From contig JAESSM010000222.1 of the NCBI GenBank assembly GCA_016764115.1, forward strand, positions 1 through 25,219: a stretch of DNA of 25,219 nt, written 5' to 3'. The notes below the pieces were generated by a model that was not told the DNA's origin, did not search any database, and saw only the letters and a program-made list of their open reading frames with translations. This DNA is from Bacteroidia bacterium. GTDB taxonomy: Bacteria > Bacteroidota > Bacteroidia > JAESSM01 > NORP286. Below are positions 13,815-21,598 of the stretch, one piece after another. Numbering within the stretch: position 1 is the stretch's first letter; each line of letters opens with the position of its first letter. The position numbers were made by a program, and so were the translations under genes.

Positions 13815-15266
13815 ATGAGGATAGAAGAAAAAATAAAAGTATTAGAAAGAGTTGCGCTGCAACTTGAACCGGATCAAATTCAGCGAAGTGAATTAAGAGA
13901 TCAAGTTATTGATTACACTGAAGAATTTCTGGAAAACATTAATGAAAATAAAGCCTTTATTCAAACCGATCACAAAGGAAAGGCAATCTATGATCATCCT
14001 ATTTCAGAAGAACCACAACCTCTTAATGAATTAATAAATATCTTCAAAGAAAATGTAGAGAAAACAGGCCTCAATCCAGCCTCAGGTGGTCATTTAGCTT
14101 ATATACCGGGTGGTGGCTTATATCCTTCCTCATTAGGGGATTACATTGCAGATATCACCAATCGATATGCGGGGGTTTTTTATCCCTCCCCGGGAGCAGT
14201 TAGAATGGAAAATATGCTCATCAATTGGATGCGCGATGAAATTGGATATCCTGATACTGCAGCCGGAAACTTAACTTCAGGAGGTTCAATTGCTAACTTG
14301 ATTGGAATTGTTACTGCCCGCGATGCCTTTAACCTTCAGTCTAAAAATTTCCACAAAGTTGTTATTTATTTAACGGAGCAAGTCCATCACAGTGTGATGA
14401 AATCCATTAGGATAGCTGGTTTATACAACGCTCAGATCAGGCATGTACCAATGGATGATCATTTTAGAATGGATGTTGACCATCTAGAAGAATTGATCAA
14501 AACTGATGAAGAACATGGTTTACAGCCATGGCTAATAATTGCTTCTGCTGGCACTACAGATACAGGTGCTGTAGACCCAATTGATAAAATTGCAGATATT
14601 AAAGACGAACATAATCTTTGGCTTCATGTAGATGGCGCATATGGTGGCTTTTTTATTTTGTGCGATGAAGGAAAGAAGATCATCAAAGGGCTGGATAGAA
14701 CAGATTCCATTGTAATGGACCCACATAAAGGATTATTTCTTCCTTACGGAACAGGTATTGTATTAATAAAAGATCGCAAATTGTTATTTCAATCACATTA
14801 TTATAAAGCCAATTATCTACAAGATGCTGAAAAGTTCGATGAGGAACTCTCACCAGCTGATCTTTCTCCGGAACTTACTAAACATTACAGAGGCTTACGG
14901 ATGTGGCTTCCATTAAAACTATTTGGATTAAAGCCATTTAGAGCAGGATTGGAGGAAAAGATTTGGCTTGCAAGATATTTTTATGAAGAAATTCAAAAAA
15001 TAGAAGGGTTTGAAGTAGGCTCCTACCCTGACCTATCTGTGGTTACCTATAGATTTATGCCTAAAGATGGAAAGCCCAATGAGTTCAACCAAAAACTACT
15101 TGATCTTATTTTAGAGGATGGAAGGGTGTTTTTATCTTCAACTATGATAGGCGACAAGTTTTACCTGCGTTTGGCAGTTCTATGTTTTAGATCACACAAG
15201 GAAATAGTTGATTTGGCTTTGGAAGTATTGAAAGAGAAGTCAAAAATACTAGTCGAAAGAGATTAA
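13815..15266 (+). CDS. PLP-dependent group II amino-acid decarboxylase family protein
   Basis: The 483-residue protein follows the aromatic-L-amino-acid/glutamate/diaminobutyrate decarboxylase fold. Visible landmarks are PSPGAVRMENM, TSGGSIANL (154-162; phosphate binding), TEQVHHSVMKS with His191/192 stacking on the cofactor ring, SAGTTDTGAVDPI (244-256), HVDGAYGG with Asp273 bonding the pyridine nitrogen, and MDPHKG with Lys305 forming the Schiff base. It ends in a typical small C-terminal domain (YLRLAVLCFRSH). The substrate cannot be assigned: residues that mark glutamate or aromatic specificity are not clear to me. It is divergent from the aminopropyltransferase operon, and a role in making an amine acceptor for those enzymes is a hypothesis only. 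The start ATG at 13815 gives the usual family N-terminus. No Shine-Dalgarno site is visible. Confidence 0.88.
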   Translation: MRIEEKIKVLERVALQLEPDQIQRSELRDQVIDYTEEFLENINENKAFIQTDHKGKAIYDHPISEEPQPLNELINIFKENVEKTGLNPASGGHLAYIPGGGLYPSSLGDYIADITNRYAGVFYPSPGAVRMENMLINWMRDEIGYPDTAAGNLTSGGSIANLIGIVTARDAFNLQSKNFHKVVIYLTEQVHHSVMKSIRIAGLYNAQIRHVPMDDHFRMDVDHLEELIKTDEEHGLQPWLIIASAGTTDTGAVDPIDKIADIKDEHNLWLHVDGAYGGFFILCDEGKKIIKGLDRTDSIVMDPHKGLFLPYGTGIVLIKDRKLLFQSHYYKANYLQDAEKFDEELSPADLSPELTKHYRGLRMWLPLKLFGLKPFRAGLEEKIWLARYFYEEIQKIEGFEVGSYPDLSVVTYRFMPKDGKPNEFNQKLLDLILEDGRVFLSSTMIGDKFYLRLAVLCFRSHKEIVDLALEVLKEKSKILVERD

Positions 15267-15273
15267 CTTCCTA

Positions 15274-16455
15274 ATGAAGTTTGTTCTTAATATTGCATTT
15301 CTTCTCATCCCCTTATACTCTATTTCACAATCTGATTCCCTCATAGCATCTCAATATTTTGAAATAGGTGATTCTTTATATCAGAAGGGAAATTACAACA
15401 TGGCCAATGTTTATTATAAAAAAGCAGGAACCCATTATCAGCAAGCGGAAAATTGGGAGAGATATCTCAAATGTAAAAACTAGATCTGTTATAATCTTGG
15501 TAAGCTGGGCTTAGTAGATTCGGCTCAAAGTCTTTTAAAATCAGGCCTAAAAGAGTCATTGCAATATTTAGAACCAAATCATAATCTTATTGCTGCATAT
15601 TACGGAAGTTTGGGAATTAACTTTTGGCAAAAAAGTAATTTCATTAAAGCACTCGACTATTATCAAAAATCCCTATCCATAATTCAAAGTCAATCAGAAA
15701 TCAATCAACACTATTTAGCCGCAACATACAATAATATGGCATTGGTGTACAGAGAATTAGGAGATTATCATAATGCCATAAATACTCATAAAAAAGTACT
15801 TGCACTCAATAAAGAAAAATATGGAAGCGAGCACTATACAGCTTCTCAATCATATAACAACTTAGGAGTCATTTACGAACACTTGAATGACTTTAAGAAG
15901 GCCATGGAGAATTATCGCAAATCACTTGAAATAAAACTCAAAGTATTCGAACAAGATCATCCTGCCATTGCGACCAGCTATAATAATATCGGAATTATAT
16001 ATAAAAACATTGAGGAATATGATAAAGCCTTAGAATGCTATCAAAAAGCACTTAAATTAAGACTAAATAAATTTGGATTTAACCATCAAGAGATTGCCAT
16101 GTCTTATTCAAACATGGGTATTCTTTACGGCTCGATGAAAGATTACAAAAGTGCTTATTTGTATCTTAATAAATCACTATCTATATATAGCAGTGTTTAT
16201 GGAGGTCAAAGTATAGATGTAGCTTATTGTAATAATCGAATTGGCACAACAGCTCTTGATGAAAGGGACTTTGAAAAAGCTTTACAACATTTCCAATTAT
16301 CAATTGTCGGTATGATTGGCGACTTCAATAACAAAAATATCTATTCAAACCCTTCTCTTCATAAAACTTCCACCAACTTCTCACCAATATTACTTAAGGC
16401 AATAGAAGGAAAGGCGCATGCACTTTCGAAGAAGTGGAGATCCAGCAAAGAGTAA
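15274..16455 (+). pseudogene. Broken TPR protein gene (in-frame TAG, no C-terminal domain), probable TPR-CHAT remnant
   Basis: One reading frame runs from ATG 15274 to TAA 16453-16455 and is interrupted only by TAG at 15481-15483; the sequence on both sides continues the same repeat architecture. The N-terminus has a signal peptide (MKFVLNIAFLLIPLYSISQS). Downstream are tetratricopeptide repeats with the 42-residue kinesin-light-chain spacing (NNMALVYRELGDYHNAINTH, NNLGVIYEHLNDFKKAMENY, NNIGIIYKNIEEYDKALECY, SNMGILYGSMKDYKSAYLYL). The segment after the last repeat (NPSLHKTS...LLKAIEGKAHAL) is what normally leads into a CHAT protease domain in Bacteroidota TPR-CHAT proteins, but the frame ends after KKWRSSKE. 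It is therefore either a double-damaged remnant or, if the UAG is a sequencing error, a truncated TPR protein. It lies 7 bases after the decarboxylase gene. Confidence 0.75.
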
Positions 16456-16465
16456 CTTCTTTGCT
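16444..16465. terminator. Hairpin between convergent TPR remnant and hypothetical gene
   Basis: Perfect 8-bp stem AGCAAAGA (16444-16451) / TCTTTGCT (16458-16465) with loop GTAACT. The TAA of the plus-strand gene (16453-16455) is in the loop, and the minus-strand stop begins inside the right arm. It can act in both directions, although no T tract is present. Confidence 0.5.
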
Positions 16466-16820
16466 AGTAAGGAATGTAAACAAAATTGGCCCCTTGCTCA
16501 ACAAGGACAAATAAGCAAATGTGCTTTTTCGGATCTTTATAGTTTTTTTTAAATCCTTCTGACTTTTTTCTATCAATAATTCCTTTCTCGATAAATTGTT
16601 CCAATGTTGAGGCATTGATACTCCATTCCATTTCTAATTCATTTTTATCCAATATAACTTCTCCAACAGATACTTCATGTTGATGTGCTACGAATATAGG
16701 ATATTCAGAAAGGCCTTCTTTCAATATTTCAGATGCCACCTCCTTAATTGAGTCCTTATAAACCGTAATATCCTTTTTTATACTTTCCAGAATCGGACTA
16801 CCTGTACCATTCTCCTTCAT
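16464..16820 (-). CDS. Conserved-type hypothetical protein (118 aa)
   Basis: I recognise this as a kind of small protein seen in Bacteroidota but know no function or domain name for it. The 118-residue product has an N-terminal helix (ILESIKKDITVYKDSIKEVA), a segment SEYPIFVAHQHEVSVGEVIL, a middle WSINASTLEQFIEKGIIDRK, and a strand-rich end KHICLFVLVEQGANFVYIPY. There is no signal peptide, membrane segment or catalytic motif. Codon use and composition resemble its neighbours. It lies downstream of recG on the same strand, but the 167-base gap between them is filled by the octamer array, so it may have its own promoter or be transcribed through the array. It converges on the TPR remnant with 8 bases between the two genes. 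Confidence 0.68.
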   Translation of the reverse strand: MKENGTGSPILESIKKDITVYKDSIKEVASEILKEGLSEYPIFVAHQHEVSVGEVILDKNELEMEWSINASTLEQFIEKGIIDRKKSEGFKKNYKDPKKHICLFVLVEQGANFVYIPY

Positions 16821-16821
16821 A

Positions 16822-16984
16822 ATGCGAATATATTTATGCTAATATGCTAATTCATACGAATGATACCAATATATTATACTCATATACGAATACACGATTT
16901 TACGAATATACCAATAGGGTATATATTCTCATTTGTATATTAGTATCCACATTCGTAATACTAGTACCATTTGTATATTGGCAT
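16822..16984. repeat. Array of degenerate octamers ATRCNAAT, switching to the reverse complement ATTNGYAT
   Basis: The whole gap between recG and the 118-residue gene is built from one 8-base word. Exact ATRCNAAT copies start at 16822, 16836, 16844, 16854, 16863, 16884 and 16908, with degenerate copies at 16892 and 16900. After a centre GGGTATATATTCTC the word appears in reverse complement ATTNGYAT: exact at 16931, 16939, 16969 and 16977, degenerate at 16951 and 16960. Several copies abut directly. The middle base N varies freely (G, T, C, A) while the flanks are held. The two halves face each other and can pair imperfectly. An 18-bp direct repeat (16931-16948, 16969-16986; 2 mismatches) consists of two units plus CC. 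Confidence 0.8.
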
Positions 16985-16987
16985 CCT

Positions 16988-19105
16988 TCACGATATCCGA
17001 CTCCAATTACCTTTTCTCTTATTATAATCCGTAAGATGATTTTTCAAGAGTAGATTTTCAGTATTATTCAGGTCAGGATCTGAATTTAATAATTCGCTGG
17101 CTGAATATCTGGCTTCGATCAAAATGGGTGTATCTCTAGCTAAATCAGCAATTCTAAGATCTAAAATTCCACTTTGCTGGGTTCCTTCTAAATCTCCTGG
17201 GCCTCTTAACTTAAGATCCACTTCGGCAATCTCAAAACCATCGTTCGTATCTACCATAGTTCTCAACCGAGCAAGTGCATCATTACTTAATTTATTTCCA
17301 GACATTAAAATACAATACGATTGGTCTGCTCCACGTCCTACCCTACCCCTTAACTGATGAAGTTGAGACAACCCAAACCTCTCAGCACTTTCAATGATCA
17401 TTACACTTGCATTAGGAATGTTCACCCCTACTTCAATTACAGATGTTGCGACCATTATTTGGGTTTCTTTTTTTACAAACCGTTGCATCTCATAATCCTT
17501 ATCTGCACTTTTCATTTGACCATGTACAATACTAACTTGGTATTCAGGCATCTGGAAAGTCCGGCAAATACTTTCGTAGCCATCCATCAGATCTTTATAA
17601 TCCAGCGTTTCAGATTCCTTTATCAATGGATAAACAACATAAACTTGACGGCCCAGTTTAATCTGCTCTTTCATAAAACCAAAAGCCCTTAACCGATGAG
17701 AATCAAATCGATGGATAGTCTTTACAGTTTTTCTTCCGGGTGGAAGTTCATCAATAACTGAAACATCCAAATCACCATATAAAGTCATAGCTAGCGTTCT
17801 TGGAATGGGTGTGGCAGTCATTACCAAAACATGCGGAGCTATGGTATTTTTTTTCCACATCTTTGCTCTCTGTTCTACTCCAAAACGATGTTGTTCATCA
17901 ATAATCACTATTCCCAAATTCTTGAACTGAACCTTGTCCTCAATCAATGCATGTGTTCCAATAAGAATATTTAGTTCCCCGCTTAAAAGCTGTTCATCTA
18001 TATCTCTCCTTTTCGTAGTTTTTGAAGAACCAGTTAACAATTCAACCTTTAACTCAAGAGGTTTCACAAGTTCATAAATTGACTCTAAATGTTGGTTGGC
18101 CAATATTTCTGTAGGGGCCATGAAACATGCCTGGTACCCGTTATCAATTGCCTGCAAGATGCTCATCAAAGCAACAATAGTCTTTCCACTACCCACATCT
18201 CCCTGCAATAGGCGATTCATTTGTGTCCCGGATAATACGTCTTTCCTGATCTCTTTCAGTACTTTCTTTTGGGCCGTGGTTAGCTCGAATGGTAATATTT
18301 CATTATAAAATTTATAAAAATTATCACCTAAGTTTTCAAACACATGCCCTTTAAGTTTGTCTCTATTCAATTTTAACTTAAGAATCCTTAATTGGATCAA
18401 AAACAGCTCTTCAAATTTGAGTCTAGCTTGCGCTTTTTTCAAAACCTTTAGATCTTCAGGAAAATGTATAGCACAAAAAGACTCCTTTCTATTTAACAAT
18501 TTGTATTTGTTGGCAATTATTGGAGGGATGAACTCGTTAATTTGACCGTTTAATTTTAAATGCAGTTGTTGCTGCAATTTCATAATCCCTCTGCTGGTCA
18601 ACCCTCTGGATTTTAATTTTTCAGTTGAATGATAAACAGGTTGTAAATTTGAACCTACATTTTGAAGTTCATCTTTTACCGGCTCGATTTCGGGATGAGG
18701 AATATTGTATCTCCCCTTGAAATAATTTGGTTTACCGAAAATTATATATTCTTCATTTGGCTGAAGATATTTTGCCATCCATGTAACGCCTCTAAACCAA
18801 ATCAATTCAATTTTTCCGGTATCATCTGCCACTTGAGCAATCAACCTTTTGGACCGTCTAGCGCCTTCCGTTCGCATATTGATCAATCTACCTTTCAGCT
18901 GAATATAAGCTGCATTCTGGTCAATTTCATTGATCTTATGAAACTTGGTTCTATCAATATATCTGAATGGATAAAAACTAAGCAGGTCGGAAAATGTAAA
19001 GATCCCCAACTCCTTCTTTAATAGATCTGCCCTGGCCGGGCCAACGCCTTTCAAATATTCAATTGGAGTTAGAAGTTGGTTATCTTGCATTGAGCGAGGA
19101 ATCAA
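16988..19105 (-). CDS. recG: ATP-dependent DNA helicase RecG
   Basis: The 705-residue protein has the normal RecG length and order. The N-terminal wedge/OB-fold domain (about 10-250) includes LKGVGPARADLLKKELGIFT and an OB core with QLKGRL and GRYNIPHPE. The helicase domain shows Walker A GDVGSGKT (302-309), the Walker B variant DEQH (403-406), ATPIPRT (431-437) and, near the C-terminus, QLRGRVGRG (motif VI), followed by the usual TRG-type segment (FEIAEVDLKLRGPGDLEGTQ). RecG remodels stalled forks and branches Holliday-type junctions in the cytoplasm. It follows rsmG with a 30-base gap on the same strand and is probably co-transcribed. The ATG at 19105 gives MIPRSMQ; the second ATG five codons on is also possible. 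Confidence 0.96.
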   Translation of the reverse strand: MIPRSMQDNQLLTPIEYLKGVGPARADLLKKELGIFTFSDLLSFYPFRYIDRTKFHKINEIDQNAAYIQLKGRLINMRTEGARRSKRLIAQVADDTGKIELIWFRGVTWMAKYLQPNEEYIIFGKPNYFKGRYNIPHPEIEPVKDELQNVGSNLQPVYHSTEKLKSRGLTSRGIMKLQQQLHLKLNGQINEFIPPIIANKYKLLNRKESFCAIHFPEDLKVLKKAQARLKFEELFLIQLRILKLKLNRDKLKGHVFENLGDNFYKFYNEILPFELTTAQKKVLKEIRKDVLSGTQMNRLLQGDVGSGKTIVALMSILQAIDNGYQACFMAPTEILANQHLESIYELVKPLELKVELLTGSSKTTKRRDIDEQLLSGELNILIGTHALIEDKVQFKNLGIVIIDEQHRFGVEQRAKMWKKNTIAPHVLVMTATPIPRTLAMTLYGDLDVSVIDELPPGRKTVKTIHRFDSHRLRAFGFMKEQIKLGRQVYVVYPLIKESETLDYKDLMDGYESICRTFQMPEYQVSIVHGQMKSADKDYEMQRFVKKETQIMVATSVIEVGVNIPNASVMIIESAERFGLSQLHQLRGRVGRGADQSYCILMSGNKLSNDALARLRTMVDTNDGFEIAEVDLKLRGPGDLEGTQQSGILDLRIADLARDTPILIEARYSASELLNSDPDLNNTENLLLKNHLTDYNKRKGNWSRIS

Positions 19106-19135
19106 ATTCAGTACAAAAATAATTCTAAATCAATA

Positions 19136-19756
19136 CTATTTAGTGATGTGAACAACTTTTTTGGTAAGAAAAAATTCCTCTTCAAAAAAAGTGCTTATAT
19201 CAAAGGTGGTTGATTTATTTTTTACGGAGGAAAGTTCCTCAACCAAATCACCACCTTTCAATAATAACCAACCATTATTTAGATCATTTTTTGATCTTTT
19301 GTTGATACGGTGTTCTGTCCAAGAGCGCAAAATATCTACATTTTTAACCGCCCGAGCTAACACAAAATCAAATTTTCCATACAACTCTTCGGCCCTGATG
19401 TGCTGTGTTGTTACATTCTGAAGCTCCAGTTCACTTGCCACTGCTTCTACCACTTTTAGTTTTTTTCCGGTAGAATCAACTAAAGTAAACTTGCAATTAG
19501 GAAAGAAAATTGCCAGGGGAATTCCAGGAAACCCACCACCCGTTCCTATATCTAATAAAGAGGTATCATCTTTAAAGGAAATGATCTTAGTATAACTTAA
19601 TGAATGTAGTACATGCCGTTCATATAGGTTGTCAATATCTGCTCTTGAAATAACATTGATCTTATTATTCCAATCAGAATAAATTGGCTGTAGCTTTTGA
19701 AATTGTTGAATTTGAAGATCGGTAAGGTCTGGAAAGTATTTGGTGATGATCTCCAA
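19136..19756 (-). CDS. rsmG: 16S rRNA (guanine-527-N7)-methyltransferase RsmG
   Basis: The 206-residue Rossmann-fold methyltransferase has the RsmG/GidB hallmarks: YSDWNNKINVISR (27-39), ERHVLHSLSY (46-55), the SAM loop LLDIGTGGGFPGIPLA (67-82), LVDSTGKKLKVVEAV, and FDFVLARAVKN. It transfers a methyl group from SAM to N7 of G527 in helix 18 of 16S rRNA, near the decoding site. The length is usual. It starts 2 bases after the sigma-factor stop, so the two are tightly coupled, and recG follows after 30 bases. Confidence 0.95.
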   Translation of the reverse strand: MEIITKYFPDLTDLQIQQFQKLQPIYSDWNNKINVISRADIDNLYERHVLHSLSYTKIISFKDDTSLLDIGTGGGFPGIPLAIFFPNCKFTLVDSTGKKLKVVEAVASELELQNVTTQHIRAEELYGKFDFVLARAVKNVDILRSWTEHRINKRSKNDLNNGWLLLKGGDLVEELSSVKNKSTTFDISTFFEEEFFLTKKVVHITK

Positions 19757-19758
19757 GG

Positions 19759-20367
19759 CTACATTTTTTCCTTCTTGTTTTTAAGGATATTGAAAAGTAG
19801 TTCTCTTGCCCTAAATAATTGCGCCTTAACGGTTCCAAGTGGTAACTCTAGTTCACTTGCTATTTCTTCATAAGAGTATTCTTCAAAATATCTTAGCTCA
19901 ATGAGCCTTCTATATCTTGGACTAAGTTTTTCAACTACATCACGTATCAATTCCTTTTTCTGGTCTTTAATTGCAATTTCTTCAGGGTCTAAAGTTCCAG
20001 AAGGAATCTCATTCATAAGATCATCCTGTCTTTTTGCATCATAACCGGCTGTTGTAGTCGCAGCTCTATACTTCTTCTTTCGAATAAAATCAATGCAATT
20101 ATTGGTTGCAATTTTAAAGAGCCATGTACTGAACGCGTACTCTGGTGTATATAAATGTAAATTTTTAAATGCTTTACCGAAGGCCTCAATGGTAAGATCA
20201 TTGGCATCTTCAGAGTTATTAACCATTTTCAGCAACATATAATAAATTGATTCCCTATAACGATCCAGTAGTGAAGCATAGGCTTGTTGATCGCCATCTT
20301 TTGTTGCACGACATACTAGCCGATAGTCATAAAGAGCTTTTTCGGATAAATTAGGATTTACTGCCAC
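19759..20367 (-). CDS. ECF-type (sigma-70 family) RNA polymerase sigma factor
   Basis: The 202-residue protein contains only regions 2 and 4. Region 2: YMLLKMVNNSEDANDLTIEA through FSTWLFKIATNNCIDFIRKK (about 42-98), with the region 2.2 acidic pair and the 2.4 helix. Region 4: LSPRYRRLIELRYFEEYSYE and EEIASELELPLGTVKAQLFR (about 148-188), a helix-turn-helix for the -35 element. The linker (100-145) is charged and of ordinary ECF length. No anti-sigma factor gene is adjacent, which is unusual for a canonical ECF unit; instead the gene is embedded between a glycosyltransferase (10-base overlap) and rsmG (2-base gap). A constitutive or growth-linked role is therefore plausible. Target promoters cannot be inferred. 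Confidence 0.92.
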   Translation of the reverse strand: MAVNPNLSEKALYDYRLVCRATKDGDQQAYASLLDRYRESIYYMLLKMVNNSEDANDLTIEAFGKAFKNLHLYTPEYAFSTWLFKIATNNCIDFIRKKKYRAATTTAGYDAKRQDDLMNEIPSGTLDPEEIAIKDQKKELIRDVVEKLSPRYRRLIELRYFEEYSYEEIASELELPLGTVKAQLFRARELLFNILKNKKEKM

Positions 20368-21476
20368 TTACTTTTAGGAATAAACAAGTTCGAAAGATTC
20401 ATCAGGATTCCGAAGCCAAGGTACAAAAAGTCCATCAAAGGTGAAAATAGCCAAAATACTGTAGTTTCATTGAGTTTTTGAGCAACTTTCTTAAATACAA
20501 TCAGTTGTATCAAGAATCTTAAACCAAAAACTAGTAAAATTATATTAAGATTAATTTCTGAAAACAATAATAATAGAAATGAATAATAGAAGAAAAACTG
20601 ACTTAAGAACAATATTCCCAAAACCATAAGGTGGTCATTGCGATAGTATCTTCCCGCTCCCCAATGCCTTCTTTTTTGAATAATTAGTTCTTTAAATGTT
20701 TCTTTCGGCTGTGAAGCCACAAAACTGTCTTTACTTAAGGCAACCCTGGTATTTTTAACGTTAGCTGTTTCATTTACAAATAGATCATCATCTCCACAAA
20801 TAAATTCCAAGTGATTTTCAAACCCATTATTCTTAAAAAATAGTTCTTTGGTATAAGCTAAATTTCTTCCCACACCCATGTAAGGCATCTTTGAAAGAGT
20901 AAAAGAAAAGTATTGAAGAGCAGTGTAAAACACATCAAACCTAATGAGAAAATTCAGAAATGTACTTTGATGCAGATAAGGAGAATACCCCAACACAATT
21001 TGTACTTCTTCAGTATCAAAATTTCTAGCCATCATTTTGATCCAGTTATTGGAAACGGGCTTGCAATCAGCATCTGTAAGCAAAACTATATTGTGCTTAG
21101 CCGCACGAATCGCTTTTTCTAGCGCATGTTTCTTGCCTTCTCCTAGTTTATCTGCACTAGTTATTTCAATAATATTTAAGTGAGGATGCTTTAATTGCAA
21201 CTTAGCCAAAATCTCTGCAGAGTTATCTTCTGAGGCATCATTTACTACAACAACTTCAAAATCATGGTAATCTTGCTCAAGAACTGCGCTTAAATTATTC
21301 TTTAAGTTGACTTCCTCATTTCTTGCACAAATGATAACTGACACAGGCTGGGAAACCTCTTTTAAGTTCTTCTTGTCATTTCTATATAATACCAATCTGC
21401 TGAAAACAAGAAGATAAAACCCCAACTGAATAATAGCTGCAGACAAAAAAATGTACAAAAGTGTAATCGCTCCCAT
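20358..21476 (-). CDS. Membrane-bound family 2 glycosyltransferase
   Basis: I use the ATG at 21476 (372 residues, starting MGAITLLYIFL), because the longer frame to 21569 would add a poorly supported N-terminus and run into the tgt promoter. An N-terminal transmembrane helix is followed by a GT-A domain: VSVIICARNEEVNLKNNLSA, VVVNDASEDNS, the DAD metal motif in LLTDADCKP, an acceptor-loop region ICGDDDLFVN, and QKRRHWGAGRYY, which resembles the Q-x-x-R-W motif of processive enzymes. Three or four C-terminal hydrophobic segments complete a hyaluronan/cellulose synthase-like or lipid-linked sugar transferase layout. Nucleotide-sugar and acceptor are unknown. Its stop overlaps the sigma-factor start by 10 bases, and it heads the minus-strand sigma-rsmG-recG group. 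Confidence 0.85.
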   Translation of the reverse strand: MGAITLLYIFLSAAIIQLGFYLLVFSRLVLYRNDKKNLKEVSQPVSVIICARNEEVNLKNNLSAVLEQDYHDFEVVVVNDASEDNSAEILAKLQLKHPHLNIIEITSADKLGEGKKHALEKAIRAAKHNIVLLTDADCKPVSNNWIKMMARNFDTEEVQIVLGYSPYLHQSTFLNFLIRFDVFYTALQYFSFTLSKMPYMGVGRNLAYTKELFFKNNGFENHLEFICGDDDLFVNETANVKNTRVALSKDSFVASQPKETFKELIIQKRRHWGAGRYYRNDHLMVLGILFLSQFFFYYSFLLLLFSEINLNIILLVFGLRFLIQLIVFKKVAQKLNETTVFWLFSPLMDFLYLGFGILMNLSNLFIPKSKWQ

Positions 21477-21576
21477 GGCATTATCAAACCCAGCGCAAAT
21501 ATCAAAAATAGATCCTAATAATAAAATTACAATATGGTAAAGTTGAGAATTAGGTCCAGCAAGAACCAAGTATGTT

Positions 21577-21584
21577 TATCTTTG
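21577..21584 (+). promoter_or_regulatory. -7 promoter box upstream of tgt (TATCTTTG)
   Basis: Exact match to the Bacteroidota -7 consensus TAnnTTTG, 14 bases before the tgt ATG, implying a very short leader. No TTG stands at the expected -33 spacing. Confidence 0.5.
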
Positions 21585-21598
21585 CCTTTTGAAAAAAT

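Noticed and set aside
15481..15483. Programmed UAG readthrough or recoding in the TPR gene
   Set aside because: No recoding element is evident, and the missing C-terminal domain already points to gene decay; a mutation or sequence error is simpler.
16822..16984. CRISPR array interpretation of the repeated octamers
   Set aside because: Units are 8 bases, degenerate, often directly adjacent, and change orientation in the middle; there are no fixed-length spacers and no cas genes.
19759..20367. ECF sigma factor as regulator of the psp/polyamine locus
   Set aside because: It lies in a separate housekeeping group, has no adjacent anti-sigma gene, and the operon promoter has a primary-sigma-type -7 box.
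21477..21569. N-terminal extension of the glycosyltransferase to 21569
   Set aside because: The extra 31 residues would place the start almost on the divergent tgt promoter; the ATG at 21476 gives the normal membrane-helix start.
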